Of a DNA stretch of 14,092 bases, positions 5,830-12,297 are shown piece by piece. The stretch's first letter is position 1. Every line of letters starts with the position of its first letter. The stretch is from the NCBI GenBank assembly GCA_964527785.1, contig CAZGNO010000097.1, forward strand, positions 1 to 14,092, written 5' to 3'. The notes under the pieces are model-generated. The model was not told where the DNA came from. It saw only the letters and a program-made list of their open reading frames with translations, and made no database searches. Position numbers and translations under genes: made by a program. The DNA is from JADJXV01 sp964527785 (GTDB lineage Bacteria; Bacteroidota; Ignavibacteria; Kapaibacteriales; UBA961).

Positions 5830-7452
5830 TTATCGAACCACTGTAATCGGAATTGATAATGAGTGTTGTCCTGTTGTGATAATTGCTTGATAAATTCCGT
5901 TTGCTGCTTCTGTCGGAATATCGCAGCGAAGCAGAAGGGGAGTATTACTTTCAATTGAGAATTCACGACTATAGACGGGCATCCCAAGAAGGTTTACGAC
6001 ATCCAATGTACCATTTACCGAATTTTCGGATACAATTTTTATGGTACTGTTACCTGAGCTTGGATTCGGATAACTTTCAACTGTAAATGGAACAACATCA
6101 AATTCTTGAACACCAACCGGCACTTGTGTTGCAAATCCGGTCAACTGAATTTCAGATGTCTCGCCGGCTGTATTGCTCGTAAATTTAAGAGTTGCATCCA
6201 AATCACCATTTTTCGCAGGTATGCACGTGATTTTAATTGAAGTGGCATTATCAGGAGCGAGAGAAATTGCTGATGATGTATTAACTTTAAAAGAAGCTGA
6301 ACTAGTACCTTCAATGGATATATTTGAAATTTCTAAGGAACTCTTGCCAATGTTGGTAATTGTAATCGTACTGTCTTTCTGTGCAGGGTAGGTCAAATCA
6401 CCGAAATTAATTTCCTGATCATTGATATTTACTGTAGCATTAAGCACAGGAGCTAATGTATTGCGGAAAATATCATTAGTAGTTCCCATCAGGATATTTC
6501 CTGTAGAATCAATAGAGAATGTGTTGATACTGTTTGTAGTAAGTCCTTTTATGATTTGAGTCCACGATGCACCACTGTCACCCGAACAGTAGGCACCTGT
6601 TCCAAAAACACTGAGAAAGATTCGTCCTTCCTTTGTTATGAAAATCGCGGAAACAGAAGAAGCACCGCTTGCACCGGTACTGAATATTTCTTCCCAAGTT
6701 GTTCCGTTATCCCCTGAACGGTATGCACCGTAGCTGGTACCGGCGTAGATGTTTCCTTTATTATCTGATGCGAGGCATTTAATGTTGCTCAGGGCAATAC
6801 TATACACAACAAGCGACCATGTATCTCCATAATCCTTTGTTTGATAAATTCCATCTTGTTCTGTTCCAGCATAAACAGTTCCATTATCTACTTCTAAAAG
6901 ACAGCTTACAGAACTGTCAGATGAACTTTTGAATTTAAGGTGAGTCCACGTAGCTGCATCGTCTTTTGAACGGTATAAGCCGTCAGCATCTGTTCCTATG
7001 AGTATTGTTCCGTTCGATGTACATATCATTGTATGCAGCGGCGAGGTTTCAGGATAGGCAGGCATGATTTCGTAGCTTACCCCGTCATCTTTGGAACGAC
7101 CTATTTTTGTAATATCCTTTCCGCCTGTAGTATTGTTTGTAACTGCAAATATATGACCGGCAGGATTAACACAAAGAGCAACACCATGATCGTAATTTTT
7201 GTAAGGACTTGATGTAATCCATGTAGCACCCCGATCAACAGAACGATATATTCCCGAACCAAGGGCTGTTGCCGATAAATAGGTGCTTGGTTTTGTAACT
7301 ACAATGCTCATTACACTCAACGGGCTTGGGTGTGCGCTTGGCGGGCTTGCTAATTTCTCCCAGTAATTTTGAGCATGGGACGGCACAAAAGCGATAGAAA
7401 TCACAAAAAGAAAAATCGCCAAAAAACGAACGGCAGTAGAAGTAGTGTACAT
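5830..7452 (-). CDS. Secreted BNR/Asp-box beta-propeller protein with HYDIN-like domain and T9SS sorting domain
   Basis: A 540-residue protein from the ATG at 7450-7452 (AGGGA eight bases upstream); a TTG start 19 codons earlier is less likely. Residues 1-27 are a signal peptide ending SHA before Gln. Residues 30-335 carry six Asp-box-like repeats such as IYRSVDRGATW, LYRSKDDAATW, IYQTKDYGDTW and AYRSGDNGTTW, typical of beta-propellers of the sortilin or photosystem-assembly type. Residues 340-445 resemble an ASPM/SPD-2/HYDIN Ig-like module (INFGDLTYPAQKDSTITITN). Residues 455-540 look like a T9SS type A sorting domain (ESYPNPSSGNSTIKI, VVNLLGMPVY, NGIYQAIITT). It should be exported through the outer membrane and released or anchored. 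The substrate or partner is unknown, and no enzyme residues are recognised. It lies 66 bp after a related gene and directly before nadD. Confidence 0.85.
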   Translation of the reverse strand: MYTTSTAVRFLAIFLFVISIAFVPSHAQNYWEKLASPPSAHPSPLSVMSIVVTKPSTYLSATALGSGIYRSVDRGATWITSSPYKNYDHGVALCVNPAGHIFAVTNNTTGGKDITKIGRSKDDGVSYEIMPAYPETSPLHTMICTSNGTILIGTDADGLYRSKDDAATWTHLKFKSSSDSSVSCLLEVDNGTVYAGTEQDGIYQTKDYGDTWSLVVYSIALSNIKCLASDNKGNIYAGTSYGAYRSGDNGTTWEEIFSTGASGASSVSAIFITKEGRIFLSVFGTGAYCSGDSGASWTQIIKGLTTNSINTFSIDSTGNILMGTTNDIFRNTLAPVLNATVNINDQEINFGDLTYPAQKDSTITITNIGKSSLEISNISIEGTSSASFKVNTSSAISLAPDNATSIKITCIPAKNGDLDATLKFTSNTAGETSEIQLTGFATQVPVGVQEFDVVPFTVESYPNPSSGNSTIKIVSENSVNGTLDVVNLLGMPVYSREFSIESNTPLLLRCDIPTEAANGIYQAIITTGQHSLSIPITVVR

Positions 7453-7460
7453 GGGGTTTG

Positions 7461-7466
7461 TCCCTG
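7461..7466 (-). promoter_or_regulatory. Ribosome binding site deciding the start of the 540-residue propeller gene
   Basis: CAGGGA on the minus strand lies eight bases before the ATG at 7450-7452. The ATG is followed at once by a well-formed signal peptide. Both facts favour it over the TTG at 7507-7509. Confidence 0.55.
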
Positions 7467-7499
7467 AAAAAATAAGAATAATTTGAATTTTAGAATTTT

Positions 7500-7521
7500 T
7501 AAGTCTCAAATCAAAGACTTA
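7500..7521 (-). other. Small hairpin overlapping the stop of the upstream propeller gene
   Basis: TAAGTCT (7500-7506) pairs with AGACTTA (7515-7521) around an 8-nt loop. The stop codon of the 419-residue gene lies inside the arm. No T run follows on the minus strand, so it is unlikely to terminate. It could be a processing or stability element between the two genes, or chance. Confidence 0.3.
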
Positions 7522-8778
7522 GTTAAGAATATACAGTGGTTTTGTGAATGAAAAATAAGGTGTCTCCAGTACGCAGTAATATACTCCGTTCATAATATTC
7601 ATCGGAAATTCAGAGTTTCCTGAGAACATGATGGTATGAGTACCGCTTTCATAAGAATCATTGCATAAAATTGTTACCTTTTCACCAAGAACCGAATAAA
7701 GGGTACACTGCACAGTACTCGTTTTAGCGGTATTGAATGACAGAGCGATTCCATCTTTACCCGAAATAATGTAATTGAAATTCAAAGGTAAGTCATCCTG
7801 ATTTTCAACACCATTCACAATAGTTTTCTTATAGATAGCACCACCGCCGGTTGCAGCAAATACACCTCCATCGGGTGTTATCACTATTGAATATACATCA
7901 ACAATAGTATTTTCGAATCCATCGTTATCTTTGAGCCACGTAGCAGCTTCATCAGCAGAATAGAACATTCCATCCTGCGAAGTACCGGCATAAATAATAT
8001 TATCCGGGCTTATGACAATGGCATTAACTTTAGTTGAAATTTCAGTTGTTACTTGCTCCCATAGTAAGGTTGTATCCTCTGCACGGAAAACCCCGTATTT
8101 GTCGGTTCCAACATAAATATGACCCTGTGTACTGATTGCAAGGGAATGTACGTAATTAAGTCGCACTTCATTGCTGCCTACTTTCCATGTATTGCCTTTG
8201 TCTTTTGTTATGTACAGACCTTCACCGTCTGTGGCAGCAATAATAATGCTGTCGCTCAGAGCTGCAAGTGCATTGATTCTTAAGTTTGAGAGTCCGGTAT
8301 TTATTGCATTCCATGTAATTCCATTGTCATCCGAACGATAAATGCCATCACCGTATGTTCCTGTGAAAAGTGTGCCGCTTGGCAGAACTATCACATCCTT
8401 TGCAAATTTCCCAATCAGAGCTGTGTTTGGTTTAGTCCATGTTGTACCGTTATCAGTTGTTCTGAATACACCATTTTTATCAGAAGCTGCAAACATCATC
8501 GTATCTTTAGTAGCAAACGAATAAATATAGTTGTTGGAAGGTAACGAAGTGGACTTTTGCCACGAAGTTCCATTGTTTGTTGAACGATATGCAGGTTCAC
8601 CGTTAAATATACACGCAAAAAGGTGTCCGTTGCTTGCTACACCCATAGATCGTACAGTTCCATCCGTTTGAGTACCTAACGTACCTGTCCGTTCCCAAAT
8701 TTCTTTTGAATTTGCAAAAGCGAAACAGTGTAAAAAAAGTACCGATACAGTTATGTACTTATATGTTTTTAGGGTCAT
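7519..8778 (-). CDS. Secreted BNR/Asp-box beta-propeller protein with T9SS-like C-terminus
   Basis: A 419-residue protein. Residues 1-22 are a signal peptide with a short hydrophobic core ending AFA. Residues 25-320 hold six Asp-box-like turns at 40-50-residue spacing: AYRSTNNGTSW, VFRTTDNGTTW, IYRSDDNGITW, LYITKDKGNTW, a degenerate VFRAEDTTLLW, and MFYSADEAATW. This is a propeller of the same kind as the downstream gene. Residues 330-419 resemble a sorting domain (CTLYSVLGEKVTIL, MNGVYYCVLET), though the usual YPNP motif is replaced by NFNY. The two genes are probably paralogues; the other gained or kept a HYDIN-like module. No function can be named beyond a surface or extracellular role. 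A terminator 35 bp upstream suggests its own promoter, and the two propeller genes and nadD probably share a transcript. Confidence 0.8.
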   Translation of the reverse strand: MTLKTYKYITVSVLFLHCFAFANSKEIWERTGTLGTQTDGTVRSMGVASNGHLFACIFNGEPAYRSTNNGTSWQKSTSLPSNNYIYSFATKDTMMFAASDKNGVFRTTDNGTTWTKPNTALIGKFAKDVIVLPSGTLFTGTYGDGIYRSDDNGITWNAINTGLSNLRINALAALSDSIIIAATDGEGLYITKDKGNTWKVGSNEVRLNYVHSLAISTQGHIYVGTDKYGVFRAEDTTLLWEQVTTEISTKVNAIVISPDNIIYAGTSQDGMFYSADEAATWLKDNDGFENTIVDVYSIVITPDGGVFAATGGGAIYKKTIVNGVENQDDLPLNFNYIISGKDGIALSFNTAKTSTVQCTLYSVLGEKVTILCNDSYESGTHTIMFSGNSEFPMNIMNGVYYCVLETPYFSFTKPLYILN

Positions 8779-8804
8779 ATATATTTTATCTCTAAGTAAT
8801 AGTC

Positions 8805-8812
8805 CAAAAATA
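8805..8812 (-). promoter_or_regulatory. Candidate -7 box for the propeller-nadD unit
   Basis: TATTTTTG on the minus strand is an exact TAnnTTTG and lies directly after the terminator of the upstream gene, about 27 bp before the ATG. No TTTG is found at the expected -33 distance. Some promoter must lie here if the terminator works, so it is the best available choice, not a strong one. Confidence 0.3.
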
Positions 8813-8813
8813 C

Positions 8814-8846
8814 AAAAAGCCGCGCTAGTTTATAGCACGGCTTTTT
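8814..8846 (-). terminator. Rho-independent terminator of the kelch/glycine-rich gene
   Basis: A 14-pair stem joins 8814-8827 and 8833-8846 around a 5-nt loop, about 60 bp after the stop. On the minus-strand RNA the one irregular position is a U-G pair; on the plus strand it would be an A-C mismatch. The hairpin ends in TTTTT and is followed by GTATTTTTG. Both facts point to minus-strand use. Confidence 0.88.
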
Positions 8847-8907
8847 ACAGAAAATATTATTTTTCGTTCTGAAATGCGAAAAACAGTCAGTTTTATATGT
8901 TAAATTT

Positions 8908-11577
8908 CTAACGTTGGACTACAATTCGAATCATTCTTGTATCGGAATTTGATTTTAACATACCTATAAATACACCTGAAGATAAATTACTGACGTCAAT
9001 TTGCCAATTACCGACATCAGTTTGAGAACCATAACCGACCACATTTCCTAATAAATCGTACAGCAAACAAGATGTTACTTGATACTCATTTTCAAAACGG
9101 ATGGTTACTGTTTCGTCTGCAGGAAGGGGATAGACAGCAACAGATTGTTTTGGAGTTTGTTCATTTCGGTTAATATCTGAAATTATAGAATTATCTCCTT
9201 GAATGTTAATATCTGTCTGAATAGTACCATCACATCCATCGGTTTGACCATAATTTTTATTATGTTGGTACTTACCGCCAAATCCACCACTGACATTCAC
9301 AGTTACTTCCCACGGTTTATTTGACACAGAAAAGCAAACAACACCGCCACCGCCACCGCCGCCCGGTCCGTCCTGATGTTCTGTAACACCACCACCATTG
9401 CCGCCTCCGGCTTCAATTGGCAGTTTGCCAAGCACTGATTTTGCATTCAAGATAATTGTACCGCCACCGCCACCGCCGCCAACCCCGTCATACTGAGCAT
9501 TCTTTGTTGCTATTCCCCTTGCCGAGATTGTCCCACCGTCACCTATGACTACGTTTGAATGAATAATAATGATACCACCGCCGCTGCCACCGTCGGTACC
9601 TGTTTTCTCATTAGAGTGTCCGGCACCGCCGCCGCCGCCCATAAAAATTCGATTGTTGTCGTTTTCAGCCACATATCCGCCAAGCCCTTGAGCAAGTTTG
9701 CAGTTGCCATCTTTCATTTCATCCCATCCAAAACCTCCCAGACCTCCACACCCTCCGTTTGCGCCGCCGCCGCCGCCGGCATTATGATTATTACCACCAC
9801 CACCTGCATTTGCAAATGCACCTTTTCCGGAACTGTGTTCTTTGCCCCAAAAACCAGCAATACCATTTCCTTTAAGTGCATAAAGAGAAGAATCTTCATT
9901 GCCGTAATAGGCATTGATATGTTTACCGAGTATGTTGTTTGCATTGGAAGCTCGACCACCGGAAAAACCGGCTCCGTCGGCAATGATTGATTGCTGTAAT
10001 GTTAGCGTGTCTGATACTGAAAGTGCAATCACACCGAAAACTGAACCATCCCATTGTGGACATACAATATTGTCGGTTACTGTGTAATTCTTAAACTCAG
10101 GTACACGAACAATCTGAACTTTGCCTTCGGGATTGTACGAACGCTCAAGGGGTTTTTTAAGCGTAATCTTGTTACCGGCTATTTGCTCAATTCGAGTAAA
10201 CTCATAATTTCCTGTCGTATTGTATGAAATTATCTTTCCATAAGAATCACCCGGTTCAGTAACTGTTTCAGCACCGCGCATCTGGATAATAAGCAGTTTG
10301 TTACCGGGGCAAAATGGCATTGGTGTGGATGTGGTTATGATTTTTCCATCGTGGGAAATTTCATTAACAGGACAATACAGATTAGGTAATTTATAAAATG
10401 TAGGGCTATTATAATCACATGGCATATCCGATGTATTGGGTTCGAGAATCTCGACGGAAGATTCAAATTGAAAATCTTCCCCTAATCCTGATATTACAAT
10501 AATTTTGGAAGCAATAGGTTTACCGTTTTGATAAATTGGAATCGTGTGAAAAGAATGATACGAGTGAGGATAGTTCGTGGCAGGACCTTCGGTTACTTTA
10601 CCTGATTGAATATCAATCCACTCTGTGCTCTTTAATACTTTAGTTCCAAATGGGGGAGAACCTCCAAAACTTCCGCCTCCTGTTAGTACAGTTGAAGAAT
10701 TCCATTGTGAAAGAAAATGAGCGTGTCTGCCAAATTTCATTGCTCCTATGAGTTTAAATGAGTTGTTCTCTTCTAATGCTATGTCATGCAACCAACTTTC
10801 AGAACGCATAGACTCGTTATTGCCACCGGTGTACATAAGCCGTTCATCCCAAAGTCTGATTGCGGGAGGATATTCTGAAGCATGGGTCATTTTACCGACT
10901 GTTACCCATTTGTTGTTTTGTAAATCAAAGGTATATACATCATCTGATTGATTACTTCCTGTTCCTCCCTCACGCCCACCGAAAATAACAGGAATACCCC
11001 TTGATGAATAACCTACTGCAGGATTATTAACGAACACCGGATAATCCGGTATCAGTCGCGATGATCTGGTTTGTATATTGAATATTTCTGCAGTATTCAA
11101 TGTTTGCTGGGTAAACATACGTCCGCCAACAACCATAAATTCGATATTGGAAATCCAAATGGCTTTGAATTGTCTTCTGGGTTCAATCAGCGAGCCGAAT
11201 GCTGACCACTTTCCAGTTTTAATATTATATGCTTCAATATTGTTCGTAACATTATCCTTAAAATATACTCCACCGATAGCCAAAACTAAACTATCACTTG
11301 TAACTAATGAAGCAAATTCCGAACGCGATTTTTTCATCGGTTCAACTTGGACAATAGTATTGTTAAGAATATCAATCACCTCAACTGCGTTAGTAATTTC
11401 ATTGTTATTAGTAGTTCCTCCAAAAACAAGTATTTTGCTGTTCCCAATATATACCGATTCGTGTCTGGTACGAGCTATTGATAAGTTACCAATAACTCTC
11501 CATGCTGGGTTATCTTGAGCATAAAGATTTATTGATTCTAGAATTGAAAAAATCAATAGAAGAATTATTAAATTCAT
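8908..11577 (-). CDS. Large secreted kelch-repeat, glycine-rich protein with T9SS sorting domain
   Basis: An 889-residue protein; the ATG at 11575-11577 has GAGGAG seven bases upstream. Residues 1-20 are a signal peptide (cleavage after LYA). Residues 25-385 form a kelch-type propeller: six or seven blades marked by LVFGG, AIGG, VVGG, IFGG, YTGG and LTGG, each preceded by a TAEIFNIQT-like strand. Residues 386-530 are a beta-rich region (KLLIIQMRGAETV, WDGSVFGVIAL) that I recall from other Bacteroidetes surface proteins ahead of glycine-rich parts. Residues 531-790 are extremely glycine-rich, with blocks of five to seven Gly leading into short strands such as GIIIIHSNVVI and GTIILNAKSVL. Cysteines at about 387, 402, 423, 506, 610, 626, 747 and 782 could form disulfides. 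Residues 810-889 are a type A sorting domain (VAVYPLPADETVTI, LYDLLGNVV). A surface adhesin or matrix protein is possible, but no activity is shown. It looks monocistronic. Confidence 0.85.
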   Translation of the reverse strand: MNLIILLLIFSILESINLYAQDNPAWRVIGNLSIARTRHESVYIGNSKILVFGGTTNNNEITNAVEVIDILNNTIVQVEPMKKSRSEFASLVTSDSLVLAIGGVYFKDNVTNNIEAYNIKTGKWSAFGSLIEPRRQFKAIWISNIEFMVVGGRMFTQQTLNTAEIFNIQTRSSRLIPDYPVFVNNPAVGYSSRGIPVIFGGREGGTGSNQSDDVYTFDLQNNKWVTVGKMTHASEYPPAIRLWDERLMYTGGNNESMRSESWLHDIALEENNSFKLIGAMKFGRHAHFLSQWNSSTVLTGGGSFGGSPPFGTKVLKSTEWIDIQSGKVTEGPATNYPHSYHSFHTIPIYQNGKPIASKIIVISGLGEDFQFESSVEILEPNTSDMPCDYNSPTFYKLPNLYCPVNEISHDGKIITTSTPMPFCPGNKLLIIQMRGAETVTEPGDSYGKIISYNTTGNYEFTRIEQIAGNKITLKKPLERSYNPEGKVQIVRVPEFKNYTVTDNIVCPQWDGSVFGVIALSVSDTLTLQQSIIADGAGFSGGRASNANNILGKHINAYYGNEDSSLYALKGNGIAGFWGKEHSSGKGAFANAGGGGNNHNAGGGGGANGGCGGLGGFGWDEMKDGNCKLAQGLGGYVAENDNNRIFMGGGGGAGHSNEKTGTDGGSGGGIIIIHSNVVIGDGGTISARGIATKNAQYDGVGGGGGGGTIILNAKSVLGKLPIEAGGGNGGGVTEHQDGPGGGGGGGVVCFSVSNKPWEVTVNVSGGFGGKYQHNKNYGQTDGCDGTIQTDINIQGDNSIISDINRNEQTPKQSVAVYPLPADETVTIRFENEYQVTSCLLYDLLGNVVGYGSQTDVGNWQIDVSNLSSGVFIGMLKSNSDTRMIRIVVQR
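9340..9790 (-). repeat. GC-rich glycine-codon repeats inside the kelch/glycine-rich gene
   Basis: Runs of GCC/ACC triplets on the plus strand encode poly-glycine on the minus strand. An identical 21-bp run occurs at 9343-9363 and 9460-9480, 117 bp (39 codons) apart, each leading into a hydrophobic strand. Further runs lie near 9624-9640 and 9759-9778. These stretches are much richer in GC than the surrounding AT-rich DNA, and length change by slippage is plausible. Confidence 0.8.
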
Positions 11578-11584
11578 TGAAAAA

Positions 11585-11590
11585 CTCCTC
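11585..11590 (-). promoter_or_regulatory. Strong Shine-Dalgarno of the kelch/glycine-rich gene
   Basis: GAGGAG on the minus strand with a seven-base spacer to ATG. It is the strongest site in the window, and notable in a lineage where Shine-Dalgarno use is often weak. Confidence 0.75.
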
Positions 11591-11722
11591 GGTGAAAATC
11601 ACAACAAGTTTTCAGGAGAAAATACATGGGTATTCTTTGTGGTTAAGTTAATTTAAAAGGTAGAAGTTACTGGAGAAGGATGTATGAAGTGTATAGTTGT
11701 AAATATTTCCTGAACGCTGCAT

Positions 11723-11745
11723 TTGATTAATAATCAACAAACATA
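11723..11745 (-). promoter_or_regulatory. Palindrome beside a candidate -7 box upstream of the kelch/glycine-rich gene
   Basis: TTGATTA-A-TAATCAA (11723-11737) is a perfect 15-bp palindrome. It directly adjoins TATGTTTG (11738-11745, minus), an exact TAnnTTTG. The -33 position is GTTG, three of four bases. A repressor site over the transcription start would look like this. The predicted leader would be about 155 nt. AT-rich context lowers confidence. Confidence 0.3.
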
Positions 11746-12224
11746 TAACAAAGTAAATGCAAAACCAACTTATTCAAAATAACTTTTATCAAGTAACTAT
11801 TTCTCAAATATACAAAAAACTACGTTTGTTATTATCAATACTTACGTATTATTTTTTCTTTGAGAAAAATAGATGAATGTAATCAATTTACACAGGTAAG
11901 ATACTAAAGTTTGGGTACTGTTGATATCCATCAGAAAATTGAATCGTTAACGAAGTACATCCATAAATTTCAGATAGTGAGCAATTGAATTAAAATTTGT
12001 TAAAATCAAACTAATTGAACTTTACAGTCAGATGAAATAGGTACAAATGAGAGAATTTTTGAGAAGGGATGAATTACTGTAATTATGTAATTTATGGTTA
12101 CCGACATTTGAATTGGATATAACCTTACAATAGGAATATTATGAAGTTAGAATTAAGTTGGCTGTATATTATTCTATCAACATAATAAGAGAACATTCAA
12201 GCAACTCAACTACTAATACTAATA

Positions 12225-12258
12225 CAAAGAGCCACGCTGTACATAGCATGGCTCTTTG
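12225..12258 (-). terminator. Rho-independent terminator of the OmpA-family gene
   Basis: A 14-pair stem joins 12225-12238 and 12245-12258 around a 6-nt loop, about 40 bp after the stop. As in the terminator at 8814-8846, the one irregular pair is U-G only on the minus-strand RNA. The U tract is short (CTTTGTATT), so efficiency may be moderate. Confidence 0.75.
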
Positions 12259-12297
12259 CATTTAACATTCTCCGAAAATAGTTTTTTCAAAAAAAGT

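Larger units (their letters stand above)
11578..12297. other. 720-bp AT-rich intergenic region without a credible gene
   Basis: No long frame on either strand resembles a protein. It contains the GAGGAG of the downstream gene (11585-11590), a 15-bp palindrome next to a promoter candidate (11723-11745), a second TAnnTTTG match (TATATTTG, 11805-11812, minus) and the terminator of the ompA-like gene (12225-12258). The rest, about 11813-12224, shows no structure that I recognise. It is the longest non-coding stretch in the window. Confidence 0.6.

Noticed and set aside
9559..9990. A 143-codon plus-strand frame opposite the glycine-rich region
   Set aside because: GC-rich triplet repeats keep it open. 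It has no start signal, and the minus-strand protein is clearly the real one.
12141..12185. A 14-codon plus-strand frame preceded by AGGA and followed by a hairpin
   Set aside because: It is too short to support, nothing lies downstream on that strand, and the hairpin fits the minus strand better because of its U-G pair.
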